From the NCBI GenBank assembly GCA_019247075.1, contig JAFAPR010000317.1, positions 1-32,089 on the forward strand: a DNA stretch of 32,089 nt, given 5' to 3'. The notes beneath the pieces are model-generated. The model searched no databases and was not told the DNA's origin. It saw only the letters and a list, made by a program, of their open reading frames with translations. Origin of the DNA: Solirubrobacterales bacterium. GTDB lineage: Bacteria > Actinomycetota > Thermoleophilia > Solirubrobacterales > Solirubrobacteraceae. The position numbers were made by a program, and so were the translations under genes. Positions 16,998 through 26,036 of this stretch are shown piece by piece; position 1 is the stretch's first letter; every line of letters starts with the position of its first letter.

Positions 16998-17930
16998 TCA
17001 GGCACGCGGATGGGCGCGCGCGTAGGCCGACTTCAGCCGCGCTGATTCGACCCGAGTGTAGACCTGCGTCGTGGAGAGGGTGGCGTGTCCGAGCAGTTCC
17101 TGGATGACGCGCAGGTCGGCGCCGCCCTCGAGCAGATGCGTGGCGAAGGAATGGCGGAGCGAGTGCGGGTGGGTGCCGGTCAGCGCGGAGGCACCGTCGG
17201 CCTCGGCGGCCGCGCGCCGCGCCCAGAGACGCAGCCGCCGCCTGACGTCGGAGGTCTGGAGCGCCCGGCCCGATTTCGATAAGAACAGCGGCGCTTGCGC
17301 CGGACTCCCGTCCGCGATGCCGACGAGTGCCGGGCGCCCCCGCGACAGGTAGCGCTCAAGCGCTGCGAGCGCGTGCTCGCCGGTCGGTACCAAGCGCGTC
17401 TTGGAGCCCTTGCCCTCGACGCGCACGAGCTCCGCGTCGAAGTCAAGCGAAGAGACGGTGAGCGAGACCAGCTCGTGCGCTCGCAGCCCACACGCGTAGG
17501 CGAGCTCGAACAGCGCCCGGTCGCGGAGCTGGAGCGGGGTGCTCGCACCGATGCGGTCGAGAAGGGCTGCCACGTCGTCCGCTTTGAGCACGTGGGGAAG
17601 GTGCTGGGGCCGCTTCGGCGTGGTGAGCAGCTCGGCCGGATTGTCTTCGCGCCCGCCCCGCTCCACGTCGACTCCTACCAACCCCCGCAGGGCCGCCAAC
17701 TTGCGCGCTACGGTCGCGGGGGCCCGGCCCTCCTCCGACAACGACGCCGCGAAGCGGCGCAGGGCGCGGACGTCGACGGAGGCGGGCTCGAGCGCGTGCG
17801 CGCTCGCCCAGCGCGCGAACTGCAGGACGTCAGCGCCGTAAGCCCGCTGCGTGTTGGCCGCAACCGCCTGGCGGCGCAGTTGCGCATGGAAGGCATCGAT
17901 CAGTTCCTGCCAGGCGGGCGACGGCTCCAT
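16998..17930 (-). CDS. xerC: Tyrosine recombinase XerC/XerD
   Basis: A 310-residue site-specific recombinase resolving chromosome dimers at dif during cell division. The N-terminal SAM-like domain (TQRAYGADVLQFARW) is followed by the catalytic domain with Arg150 (CGLRAHELVSL), Lys174 (VEGKGSKTR), His256 and Arg259 (HPHSLRHSFATH), His282 (LLGHATLSTTQ) and nucleophile Tyr291. The set is complete. The start ATG 17930 (MEPSPAWQEL) is chosen because residues upstream lack family character. Its position near whiG and dprA is the classical one for the chromosomal Xer protein, so it is not a phage integrase. XerC versus XerD cannot be decided by eye. Confidence 0.93.
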   Translation of the reverse strand: MEPSPAWQELIDAFHAQLRRQAVAANTQRAYGADVLQFARWASAHALEPASVDVRALRRFAASLSEEGRAPATVARKLAALRGLVGVDVERGGREDNPAELLTTPKRPQHLPHVLKADDVAALLDRIGASTPLQLRDRALFELAYACGLRAHELVSLTVSSLDFDAELVRVEGKGSKTRLVPTGEHALAALERYLSRGRPALVGIADGSPAQAPLFLSKSGRALQTSDVRRRLRLWARRAAAEADGASALTGTHPHSLRHSFATHLLEGGADLRVIQELLGHATLSTTQVYTRVESARLKSAYARAHPRA

Positions 17931-17989
17931 GTCTTTTTGCGAGTTGCGCGGAGAGCGGACCACGCAGGCGGTGTTCGCCGCCTGGGACC

Positions 17990-19585
17990 CTAGGCCTCCC
18001 GCGGGAGCGCGGATGGAGACTCGAGCGCGCCCAGCTCCCCCCGGGCGGCGCGAAGCATGTCGCGGGCCACCCGCTCCCACGAGTAACCGTTCGCCACCGT
18101 CCGCGACAACGCCGCCCCGGCCGCGATCCTGGCCTGCGCCGGCGTTCGCAGCCACCGGATCACACGCGCTGCGATCTGGCGAACGGCGTCCTCGCGCAGC
18201 TCAAAGGAGACCAGGTCCCGCATGGGTGCCGGCAGGCTCGGGGCGAGCACGCGCGAGACCTCGGCCAGACCGGAGTGAGCGGCGCTGATCGGCAGTGTGC
18301 CGCAGGCGGCGGCCTCCGCGGCCACCATGCCGAAGGACTCGGGGAACGTGCTCGGTACGACGATCGCGTCGCACAGCGGCAGCAGCGACGCCAGCTCCTC
18401 GTGCTCGAGCCGGCCCGTGAAGAGCACGCGTCCGCGCAGCGCCTCGGCCGCCTCCAGGTACGCCGCCCGCTCGTCCGACCGCTCTAGCCAGCGGAGAAAA
18501 GCGCTGGCGAAGGCCGCGTCGCCCTCGCCCGCCGGGCCGCCGTGAAGCAGCCGTCGCGCCGTCTCCAATTCGCCGCGGCACAGGGCACGGAGCAATCTCT
18601 GCGCCCCCTCTCGCCAGGCGCCGAAGCCGGCCACGGCAAGCGTCGCCGGCGGGATCTCCGCCAGCACCAGGGGCCACGCCAGCAGCGCCAGGTCGACCCC
18701 CTTGGCGAGGATCAGCTTGCCGACGAACGCGACCAGCGGCGTATCAGGAGGCTTGTCGGCAAGCGCCTCTAGCGCGCGAGCGGTGGCTGCCTCGTCGCGC
18801 TGGAAGTCGGAAGGTGTGTCGCGCTCCCCGTTGCGGTCCACTGGCAGCCCGGCCAGCACCCGGACGCGCAGCCTCTGGGCCGCCGCCGCAAGGCCTGCCT
18901 GCGCCCTCTCGGGTGCCAGCTGACGAAACCGATGCACATCGACGCCGGGCGGCCCGAGCCGCGTGCGCGCCGGCAGCGAGGGATCCGCGAGCGCCTCCCA
19001 AAGGCTTTGCGCCGTATGGCGAGAGCCGACCAGGATCCCCCTGGCCGGAGCAAGTCCTTCGCGCGCGTACGGGAGGAACCGGGGGTGTGGCTTGACCGTG
19101 TACTCGAGCGCCGAGCCGTGGATCGTGACCGCGTACGGCACCTCTCTGCTGGCAAGCGCGCGCGCCAGGATCGCCGGTCCCATGATCAGGTGGTTGGCGA
19201 GCGCCAGCTCGGGCGCGGAGCGCCCCACCACCTCGGATGTCGCCGCGACGTTCACATCCAGATAGGTTTGGAGCTCGTCCCCGCTGCAGTCCGGGAAGAG
19301 GCGTGCCTCCACGCCCTCGTAGCGGTCGAGCACGTACACGGGCAGAACCCCACCGATCGGTGGCCGGTAGACAGTGCAGCCAACGTTTCTCACCCGCCTG
19401 ATGCGCAACGTGCCCGCGTCCCAGTCGCCCACCGCGCCGACGAAGTCGAGCTCCTCGGAGTGGCGCTCCTGTGAGAGGAGGTGCACCTCGTGGCCGAGCT
19501 CGACCAGCGCCGCGGCCAGGTTCGCGTTGTAGACGTTCGAGCCGGTCCCGCGCAGCAGGTAGCCGTGAAAGATCAGCACCCGCAC
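17990..19585 (-). CDS. Glycosyltransferase family 4
   Basis: A 531-residue GT-B glycosyltransferase, probably using a nucleotide sugar at the cytoplasmic face. The N-terminal domain begins VLIFHGYLLRGTGSNVYNAN, with the glycine-rich acceptor loop. The C-terminal donor domain has VAFVGKLILAKGVDL and the family motif PSTFPESFGMVAAEAAACG, an E-x7-E pattern. It is longer than the usual 380-400 residues because of an insertion of roughly 60-80 residues with a helical, Arg/Glu/Ala-rich stretch in the donor domain. Start GTG 19585 lies 33 bases beyond the L,D-transpeptidase stop, so both are probably co-transcribed for envelope polysaccharide work. The substrate is unknown. Confidence 0.88.
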   Translation of the reverse strand: MRVLIFHGYLLRGTGSNVYNANLAAALVELGHEVHLLSQERHSEELDFVGAVGDWDAGTLRIRRVRNVGCTVYRPPIGGVLPVYVLDRYEGVEARLFPDCSGDELQTYLDVNVAATSEVVGRSAPELALANHLIMGPAILARALASREVPYAVTIHGSALEYTVKPHPRFLPYAREGLAPARGILVGSRHTAQSLWEALADPSLPARTRLGPPGVDVHRFRQLAPERAQAGLAAAAQRLRVRVLAGLPVDRNGERDTPSDFQRDEAATARALEALADKPPDTPLVAFVGKLILAKGVDLALLAWPLVLAEIPPATLAVAGFGAWREGAQRLLRALCRGELETARRLLHGGPAGEGDAAFASAFLRWLERSDERAAYLEAAEALRGRVLFTGRLEHEELASLLPLCDAIVVPSTFPESFGMVAAEAAACGTLPISAAHSGLAEVSRVLAPSLPAPMRDLVSFELREDAVRQIAARVIRWLRTPAQARIAAGAALSRTVANGYSWERVARDMLRAARGELGALESPSALPREA

Positions 19586-19618
19586 GAATGTCGCCCGAGC
19601 GTCGCCCGGACCGCCCCG

Positions 19619-21307
19619 CTAGACCACGTTGACCAGCGTGCCGATCGGCGTGTACGGATACACCCTTCCCGCCTGGGAGAACGGCATCTCCACGCAGCCG
19701 AGGCTCTGCGGAAAGCCGTAGGACGCGCGGATGAAACCGTGCAGGGCGTCGCCACCGTTGAAATAGCTGGTATATGGGATCCCGGGATCGGAGTAGTGCG
19801 ACCCGTCGGGGTTTGTGCCGCTCATCGTGGTGACGCGGAGATGCGTGAACGTGGGGAAGGTGCCTTGTGCGGTGGGGGCCGACGAGATCCCAGTGTTGAC
19901 GAGCCCGTGGACTACCACTTTCCCGTCGTGCCAGGTGGTCTCGGTCTCGGGGCTCCCCTCGCTCACCGTGACGAACGTGTAGCCGAAGGTGGAACGTTGG
20001 TTGGCGGTGGCCGCCTTGATCAGCGCCCGCCAGACCGCCGGAGTCGCGACGCCGTCGGTGAACGGGCTGGCGTAGCTGCTGGAGATCAGGCCCTGGTTCG
20101 CCTCAAACGCCATGATCGCGCCCTTCGTAACCACGCCCGACGCCGTAGGCGACCAGTCGGAGCGCAGCGCCGCGGGGATGTTGGGGTAGCGCCAGGTGAA
20201 CGTTCCTTTGGGCGGGTTTACAGCCGCAGCGAGCTGCGCCTGCGGCGTCGAAGCCGGCGGCTTGCCGGCGTAATGGAAGGTGACCGGGAGGTAGCCGAGC
20301 TGGGCGAGCAGCTGATGGAGGCGGACGATGGAGCCGGGCGGCACCCTCCAGGTGGCGCGCGCCCCGCGGGCGTCGTTAGTGGCCCCAACAAGCGCCACCC
20401 CCGCCGGGAGGCCTAGCTTGACAGTGGCTCCCAGGCCGTAGCCGGAGCCGCTCGGCTGGAAGGAGATTACGTGGCTCGAGAGCACCTTCCAGCTGCCGGT
20501 GCCCGCTGTGATCGCAGGATGGTTCTTGCCGAGCACCGAGGTGACCGGCTGCGAGAAGGTCAACGTGATCGGCTCATCGGGGGTCAGCCGCGCCCCCGGA
20601 TTAGGGTTCGCCACCGCGCTCGCGCGAGCGAGGCCCGCCGGGAACCAGCTCACTGGCACGGCTATCGCGCGCTCCCAGGTGCGCGGCGCGCCGGCGACCA
20701 TCACCGAGCCAGCGCGTCCGGGACGAGGCAGGGTGATGCTGTCCTGGGCGCTCGCAAGGACGCGGCGGCGCACCGCTCCAACCGTGCCGTAGGTGACCGT
20801 CCGCACCGGCTTGTCGAAGGCCACGCGCAGGGGCGCGCCATTGCTCAGCGTCAAAAAGCGCGAGCGCAGCTGGGCGGAGGGCGTGACCGTGCCGAGGGTC
20901 ACGCGCTCGGTCGAGCCGCCCAGCCACGAGATCCACCCCGGGCGCTTGACGATCGCCACAATCGACACGCGCTGGCCCGCGGGCAGGGGCTTGCGCGGCC
21001 ACACCTCGTTAGCGCGCACGACAACCGGCACTTGCGCCCCATGGGGGCCCGTCGTCACCGTGACGCGCCCGAGTGTGCCCCCGCCGATAGGCATGCCCAC
21101 GGCCGCGAGACCGGGCCCGTCGGCGGTGACGCTCGCGCTCGACGTGCTGACCACGATCCCGGCCGCGACCAGCGCGGCGACCAACGCGAGACCGATGGCA
21201 ATCGGCACGATCGGACGGCGAGCGCGGCCACGTGACCCCAGCCGGTCGTAGGCAAGAAGCCGACGTTCATAGGCACTCGCGGGACGGAGATACGAGATGT
21301 GCGCCAT
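19619..21307 (-). CDS. Membrane-anchored L,D-transpeptidase
   Basis: A 562-residue cell-wall enzyme forming 3-3 cross-links in peptidoglycan. It has a cytoplasmic N-terminus, one membrane helix at about residues 33-55 (IAIGLALVAALVAAGIVV), Ig-like regions (LTPDEPITLTFSQPVTSV) resembling those of mycobacterial Ldt proteins, a small region with HQLLAQLGYLPV, and the YkuD catalytic domain at the C-terminus. The catalytic motif is complete: His523 in LHGFIRASYG, then SLGCVEMP with Cys538. The start ATG 21307 follows 141 bases of non-coding sequence that must hold the promoter. L,D-transpeptidases are insensitive to most penicillins. The glycosyltransferase follows. Confidence 0.92.
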   Translation of the reverse strand: MAHISYLRPASAYERRLLAYDRLGSRGRARRPIVPIAIGLALVAALVAAGIVVSTSSASVTADGPGLAAVGMPIGGGTLGRVTVTTGPHGAQVPVVVRANEVWPRKPLPAGQRVSIVAIVKRPGWISWLGGSTERVTLGTVTPSAQLRSRFLTLSNGAPLRVAFDKPVRTVTYGTVGAVRRRVLASAQDSITLPRPGRAGSVMVAGAPRTWERAIAVPVSWFPAGLARASAVANPNPGARLTPDEPITLTFSQPVTSVLGKNHPAITAGTGSWKVLSSHVISFQPSGSGYGLGATVKLGLPAGVALVGATNDARGARATWRVPPGSIVRLHQLLAQLGYLPVTFHYAGKPPASTPQAQLAAAVNPPKGTFTWRYPNIPAALRSDWSPTASGVVTKGAIMAFEANQGLISSSYASPFTDGVATPAVWRALIKAATANQRSTFGYTFVTVSEGSPETETTWHDGKVVVHGLVNTGISSAPTAQGTFPTFTHLRVTTMSGTNPDGSHYSDPGIPYTSYFNGGDALHGFIRASYGFPQSLGCVEMPFSQAGRVYPYTPIGTLVNVV

Positions 21308-21448
21308 TTTTCAGATGCCTAATTCACGTGAAGCCGGAAAGGTCCTTCTCCCGCTGGCGTGGACGATTCGCCCAGAAAATCGTAGCGAGCAGATCAATCC
21401 GGGGAGTGCTAAAGGCTGATTAGCGCGCCACCCGCGCCTGTCGAGGGG

Positions 21449-23164
21449 CTAATGGGTGACGGCGCCCTCGGAGGCGCTGGAGACCAGGCGGGCGTATTTG
21501 CGAAGCGCGATCCCAGCGTCGGCGCGCGACGGCGGCACGTGCCGGTGGGCCCGCGCCTCGAGCTCCCGGTCGGAGATCGCTACGTCGAGACGCCGCTGCT
21601 CGGCGTCGATCGTGATCTGGTCGCCATCGCTGATCAGACCGATCGGCCCACCCCGGGCAGCCTCCGGGGCGATGTGGCCGACCATCAGGCCGCGGGTCGC
21701 GCCCGAGAACCGCCCGTCGGTGATCAGCGCCACCTCCTCGCCGAGTCCCTCGCCCACCAGTGCGGCGGTGACCGCCAGCATCTCGCGCATCCCAGGTCCC
21801 CCGGCAGGGCCCTCGTTGCGGATCACGACCACGTCGCCCGGCGCGATCTGGCCGGCGCCGACCGCGCGCATCGAGTCCTCTTCGGACTCGAACACGCGCG
21901 CGGGGCCAGAGTGCCTGACCCGCTCGTGCCCCGCCAACTTGACCACCGATCCTTCGGGGGCAAGGTTGCCATGCAGGATCGCCAGGCCGCCGGTGGGTTT
22001 GATCGGGTCATCCAACGGCCGCACGACCTCCTGGCCCGCCGTCTCGGTCGCCTCGTCGGCGTGATCGCCCACGGTGCGGCCGGTCACCGCCATCGCCTGC
22101 TCGTGCAGCAGACCCGCCTGCTTGAGCCGCTTCAGGACCAGCGGGACCCCGCCAGCTTGGTGGAGATCGGGGGCGGTGTATCGGCCCCCCGGTTTCAGGT
22201 CGCACAGCAGCGGTGTGCGGCTCGAGATGCGGTCGAAGTCGTCGATCTCGAGCTCGACCCCCCGTTCCCGCGCGACCGCGAGGAGATGGAGGACACCGTT
22301 GGTCGACCCGCCGCTGCACGCGATCGCGGCGATCGCGTTCTCGAGCGCGTCGCGGGTGATGATCTCACTCGGTCTGAGTCCGCGCCGCAGCACGTCGACC
22401 ACCAGCCGGCCCGCGTCGTAGGCGACCTGGGGCTTGCGGCCGTCCTGCGCCGGAACCATGGAAAGGCCCGGCGGAGAGATCCCCAGCACCTCGAACGCCA
22501 TGGCCATCGTGTTGGCGGTGAACTGTCCGCCACAGGCCCCGGGGCCCGGAGAGGCCGCCTCCTCGAGCTCCCTGAGGTCGGCATCGGTGATCCGTCCGGC
22601 CGCGCGGGCGCCCACGGCCTCGAACACCTCCTGGATCGTGACCTGCTCTCCGCGGTAATGACCAGGGAGAATCGAGCCGCCATAGAGCATCACGCTTGGC
22701 ACGTCGAGCCGGCAGAGCGCCATCACGGTCCCCGGAATCGTCTTGTCACAACCCGAGATCGCAATCACGGCGTCGAACATGTGGGCGTCGCAGACCATCT
22801 CGATCGAGTCTGCAATCAGCTCGCGACTGGCGAGCGACGCGCGCATGCCCGGGGTGCCCATCGTGATGCCATCCGAGATTGCGATCGTGTTGAGCTCCAT
22901 CGGCGTGGCGCCGGCGGCGCGGATGCCATCCTTGACTCTGGCCGCGAGCGCGCGCAGGTGGAAGTTGCACGGCATCGTCTCGATCCAGGTGTTGGCGACC
23001 GCCACGATCGGCTTGGCGAGCGCCTCCTCGTCATAGCCGATCCCTTTGAGGTACGCGCGCGCAGGGGCCCGCGCGGGGCCCTCTGTGAGCGCCCGGCTGC
23101 GGTGCTTGACGTCGAAGGCGCTCGCGCCTGGGATGGGCGCCGTGTCCTCGTTGCGCGCGGTCAC
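21449..23164 (-). CDS. ilvD: Dihydroxy-acid dehydratase
   Basis: A 571-residue Fe-S enzyme of branched-chain amino acid synthesis, converting dihydroxy acids to 2-keto acids. Cluster ligands appear in [10 protein letters not shown] and [14 protein letters not shown]. Other hallmarks are [35 protein letters not shown], and the C-terminal [12 protein letters not shown] with GHIAPEA. Length is normal for the family. It starts at GTG 23164, six bases after the stop of a membrane-anchored hypothetical gene. No other ilv or leu gene is nearby, so it is a detached pathway gene. Confidence 0.97.
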   Translation of the reverse strand: MTARNEDTAPIPGASAFDVKHRSRALTEGPARAPARAYLKGIGYDEEALAKPIVAVANTWIETMPCNFHLRALAARVKDGIRAAGATPMELNTIAISDGITMGTPGMRASLASRELIADSIEMVCDAHMFDAVIAISGCDKTIPGTVMALCRLDVPSVMLYGGSILPGHYRGEQVTIQEVFEAVGARAAGRITDADLRELEEAASPGPGACGGQFTANTMAMAFEVLGISPPGLSMVPAQDGRKPQVAYDAGRLVVDVLRRGLRPSEIITRDALENAIAAIACSGGSTNGVLHLLAVARERGVELEIDDFDRISSRTPLLCDLKPGGRYTAPDLHQAGGVPLVLKRLKQAGLLHEQAMAVTGRTVGDHADEATETAGQEVVRPLDDPIKPTGGLAILHGNLAPEGSVVKLAGHERVRHSGPARVFESEEDSMRAVGAGQIAPGDVVVIRNEGPAGGPGMREMLAVTAALVGEGLGEEVALITDGRFSGATRGLMVGHIAPEAARGGPIGLISDGDQITIDAEQRRLDVAISDRELEARAHRHVPPSRADAGIALRKYARLVSSASEGAVTH

Positions 23165-23170
23165 GAGCCG

Positions 23171-23776
23171 TCAGCCGCCGGGCCGCGCGGGTGCGCGGTC
23201 GTGGCGCTGGCGGAGCCGCACACGTTCCCACTGGTGCAGCCGCCAAAGATCGCGCCTCACCTTCTCCGCGGCGAGCTGACGGCCGGGGAGGTGCATGTTG
23301 GCCTGCTCGAGCAGCCGCCGCTCGTCGCCCGTGAGGGCCATCCACTTGGCGAGCACATCATCGGAGTCCGGCAGCAGCTCACTGCCGTAGGGCCGCTCGA
23401 GGTCGGGGAAGGTGACGCAATACTCGTTCAGGAGGCGGTGGGTCTGGGCGAGGTAGGAGACGACCGGTTTGTGGGGATAGATCAAGAAGCCGTACGGGGC
23501 GCCGCCGGTGCCGCCGGGCCCGTTGGCGAGCTTGCCCCACACGCGGATGAACCCGAGCTCGCGGTACATCGCCCAGTCCTCCTCGCCCACGCACGAGCGC
23601 AGCAGCTCGCGCGCCCGTTGCTCGGCCCGCCGCTCGCGGCCGGGGTCATACGGTGGCGCCGGCACGACCCGGACGCGCGCTTTGTGGCGCCGCCACGCCT
23701 GGGCTACGAGCGGCGCGAGCTCCTCCGCCAGAAGCGCGGCCACGACCAAGGCGGTTGCCGCAAGCGCCAGGAGCAT
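23171..23776 (-). CDS. Conserved hypothetical protein with an N-terminal membrane anchor
   Basis: A 201-residue protein. The first ~20 residues (LLALAATALVVAALLAEEL) form one membrane helix, followed by a basic segment (RRHKARVRVV) and a soluble, mostly helical domain with many charged residues. Recognisable stretches are CVGEEDWAMYRELGFIRVWG, GGAPYGFLIYPHKPVV and LALTGDERRLLEQANMH (the last shortened at its start). I have the impression of a lineage-restricted actinobacterial family but know no function. It lies between the small thiD-linked gene and ilvD, with short spacings, and is probably in their operon. Confidence 0.8.
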   Translation of the reverse strand: MLLALAATALVVAALLAEELAPLVAQAWRRHKARVRVVPAPPYDPGRERRAEQRARELLRSCVGEEDWAMYRELGFIRVWGKLANGPGGTGGAPYGFLIYPHKPVVSYLAQTHRLLNEYCVTFPDLERPYGSELLPDSDDVLAKWMALTGDERRLLEQANMHLPGRQLAAEKVRRDLWRLHQWERVRLRQRHDRAPARPGG

Positions 23777-23813
23777 CCGCGCCTCGCTAGGCGGCCGACC
23801 TCGTCATCGATGC

Positions 23814-24059
23814 CTAAACCCCTCCGCCCGCGGCCCGCGGGAAGAAGATCACGCGCTCGCTGGCGGGGGGAATCTCCTCGAACGAGGCTACCATCCTTGT
23901 GTCGTTCCGCCCCTCGCCGCTTGGCACGGCCGCCCACAGACCTTGGTCCAGCTGACGGCGAAACTCCTCCACCAGACACTCCCGATCCTGCGCGCTCTCC
24001 ACGTCACCTTCGGCGATCAACGCCTCGCCGTGCCCGGGCCTCATCCGCAGCAAGCGCAC
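23814..24059 (-). CDS. Small conserved protein downstream of thiD
   Basis: An 81-residue soluble protein beginning VRLLRMRPGHGEALIAEGD and ending ERVIFFPRAAGGGV. The middle has CLVEEFRRQLDQGLWAAVP and MVASFEEIPP. Start GTG 24059 is chosen because the coding character begins there and it lies only seven bases after the thiD stop, which suggests coupling. The frame is open further upstream but opposite thiD. The FFP-R-A-GG tail looks like a conserved signature; no catalytic residues or metal site are obvious. Function unknown. Confidence 0.7.
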   Translation of the reverse strand: MRLLRMRPGHGEALIAEGDVESAQDRECLVEEFRRQLDQGLWAAVPSGEGRNDTRMVASFEEIPPASERVIFFPRAAGGGV

Positions 24060-24066
24060 GCCGGGA

Positions 24067-24873
24067 TTATGCCAGAGCGGGCTCGATCCCAGCACGAGCG
24101 AGGACGTCCACCGGACCGGGCCCCGACCCCACCCGGACCAGGCCGTGGGAGACCGCGGCTGCCGCCAGCTCGCGCGCGAGCCGCGCGGCCGCGAGCGGCT
24201 CCCATCCCCACGCCAGCGCGGCCGCGAGCACCGACGAGTGCGTGCAGCCCGAGCCGTGAGCGGCGCCATCGGCGTGGCGCTCACCGGGCAGCTCGAAGAG
24301 ATGGTCGCCATCGAAGAACACGTCCGTGGTCGTGTCGAGATGGCCGCCCGTGACCACGACCACGTCGGGACCTAGTCCGCGCACGGCGCGGGCGAGCTCG
24401 GCGGGCTCGGCTTGCGTCAGTCCGGTCAGTGCGCGGGCCTCCGGAACGTTGGGGGTAGCGACGGTGGCCCGAGGCAGCAGCAGCTCTATCAGCGTTCGGT
24501 GTGCGGTTGGATCGAGCAGGACCGCGCCCGATTCCGCGACCAACACGGGGTCGAGCACAACCGGGGTGCCGGGGTCGAGCTCCTCGAGCGCGCCTGCCAC
24601 CGCTTCGACCGTGGAGGCGTTACCGAGCATGCCGATCTTGACTGCGTCGACGCCGAGGTCCTGCGCGACCGCTCGCACCTGCGCGACGATGACGTCGGCC
24701 GGCACTGTGTGCACCGCGACCACAGTGGTCGTGTTCTGCGCGGTGATCGAGGTGATCGCGGTCATCCCGTGGACGCCGCAGGCCGCGAATGCCTTGACGT
24801 CGGCCTGAATGCCCGCGCCGCCGCCCGAATCGGAACCTGCGATCGAGAGCGCGCGCGGGATGCGAAGGGCCAT
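24067..24873 (-). CDS. thiD: Hydroxymethylpyrimidine/phosphomethylpyrimidine kinase
   Basis: A 268-residue ribokinase-family enzyme that phosphorylates HMP and HMP-P for thiamine synthesis. The start ATG 24873 yields MALRIPRALSIAGSDSGGGAGIQAD, of which SIAGSDSGGGAGIQAD is the family signature (substrate site). Further elements are VDAVKIGMLG, LDPVLVAESG, TPNVPEA, VVVTGGHLD and the anion-hole/catalytic AHGSGCTHSS. No other thi gene or TPP riboswitch is visible nearby. It is separated by 71 bases from the dprA stop and followed closely by a small unknown gene. Confidence 0.95.
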   Translation of the reverse strand: MALRIPRALSIAGSDSGGGAGIQADVKAFAACGVHGMTAITSITAQNTTTVVAVHTVPADVIVAQVRAVAQDLGVDAVKIGMLGNASTVEAVAGALEELDPGTPVVLDPVLVAESGAVLLDPTAHRTLIELLLPRATVATPNVPEARALTGLTQAEPAELARAVRGLGPDVVVVTGGHLDTTTDVFFDGDHLFELPGERHADGAAHGSGCTHSSVLAAALAWGWEPLAAARLARELAAAAVSHGLVRVGSGPGPVDVLARAGIEPALA

Positions 24874-24944
24874 GGAGGCTGAGGGTGCCACAGCGCCGCA
24901 CATGGGGAAGAACCTCGCCTGGGGCCGGCCGCCTGAACACAGCC

Positions 24945-26036
24945 CTACGGCACCACCGAGAAGCGTCCCCCCGGCCCGCGCCGGACGTACCCGCACAGCT
25001 CGAGCTCGCTGATCCCCGCCAGCGCCTGCTCGGGACTGAAGCCGGACTGCCCCAGCGCAGCGATCGTGTCGTGACCCTTGCCGACCGCGCAGAGCAGCCG
25101 CTCGAGCTCCTCGCGCAGCGGCGGGCGCACCGCCTCGCGGTACGTCACGACCCCCTCCCCGAACAGCTCATCGAGCACGTCCTGGGGGCGCCGGATCAGC
25201 GTCGCTCCCGTGCGAATCAGTCCGTTGCATCCGCCCGCGAGATCCGACGTCACGCGGCCCGGGACGGCGCCCACGGGGTGACCCAGCTCGCGCGCGTACG
25301 AGGCGGTCACCAACGCGCCCGAGCGCGCGCCGGCCTCGACCACCACGGTCACGGCCGCCAGGGCGGCTATGAGTCGGTTGCGGGCGGGGGGTGCCCACCG
25401 CCTGACGGCGGCGCCCGCGGGGAGCTCGGAGAGGATCGTGCCGGTGGCGACGATCCGCCTGTACAGAGGGCGGCGCGACGCCGGGTAGGGCCGGTCGGCC
25501 CCGCCCGGCAGAACTGCCACGGTCGCGCCGTGGGCGGCAAGCGTCCCGGCGTGGGCCGCGGAGTCGGTCCCGAGCGCCATCCCGCTGATCACAGTCAGCC
25601 CGGCCGTGGCCAGGCCGCGCGCCAGCGAGCGAGCGACATCCAGGCCGTAGCCCGAGGCGCGGCGGGCGCCCACGATCGCGACCGAATCGCGTTCGAGCAG
25701 GGCGAGGGCGCGTTCAAGACTGCCCGAGACGTGAAGCACAGCCGGTGGCGCATCAAGCGAACGCAGCTGCGCCGGATAGGCGGGGTCGCAACGGCAGATG
25801 AGCCCGAGGCCCGCGACCGATGCCCGGGCGCGGAGTGCCCCGACATCGAGCCGGCATAGCTCCCGCTCTATTCCGGGGCGCCGCCGTCCCGCCAGCGCCG
25901 CGATCAACTCGTCATCGGGGAGCGCCAGCACGTCGGCGGCTCTCCCCCCGGCTCGGTCGAGGTGTCCACCGAGGCGCTGGGTCAGCCAGGACCGCGCGAT
26001 GCAGCGGTCGCAGGCGCGGCCGGGATCAAGCGACAA
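24945..26036 (-). CDS. dprA: DNA-processing protein DprA
   Basis: A 363-residue protein that loads RecA onto incoming single-stranded DNA during transformation. The Rossmann core contains SVAIVGARRASGYG, LTVISGMALGTDSAAH, AVLPGGADRPYPA, PPARNRLIAAL (usually FPxRNRIIA), VVVEAGARSGALVTA and the GHPVGAVPG region. A C-terminal winged-helix segment (near LLCAVGKGHDTIAALG) is present. The N-terminus has CDRC and a helix-hairpin-helix-like stretch. The likely start is TTG 26036, overlapping comM by 11 bases; the comM-dprA pairing is standard. Confidence 0.95.
   Translation of the reverse strand: MSLDPGRACDRCIARSWLTQRLGGHLDRAGGRAADVLALPDDELIAALAGRRRPGIERELCRLDVGALRARASVAGLGLICRCDPAYPAQLRSLDAPPAVLHVSGSLERALALLERDSVAIVGARRASGYGLDVARSLARGLATAGLTVISGMALGTDSAAHAGTLAAHGATVAVLPGGADRPYPASRRPLYRRIVATGTILSELPAGAAVRRWAPPARNRLIAALAAVTVVVEAGARSGALVTASYARELGHPVGAVPGRVTSDLAGGCNGLIRTGATLIRRPQDVLDELFGEGVVTYREAVRPPLREELERLLCAVGKGHDTIAALGQSGFSPEQALAGISELELCGYVRRGPGGRFSVVP

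Noticed and set aside
16998-17930. Tyrosine recombinase as a phage or island integrase
   Set aside because: No tRNA or attachment-site duplication is near, and its place beside whiG in the dprA region is that of chromosomal XerC/D.
21402-21412. GAGTGCTAA-like sequence resembling one half of the CIRCE heat-shock operator, upstream of the L,D-transpeptidase gene
   Set aside because: The second half (TTAGCACTC nine bases away) is absent; the upstream bases only weakly resemble it, so it is probably chance.
21452-24259. Very long plus-strand open frame (935 codons) opposite ilvD and the following genes
   Set aside because: It is antisense to ilvD, whose protein is unmistakable; the frame is Arg/Ala/Gly/His-rich without domains and reflects GC-skewed codon use.
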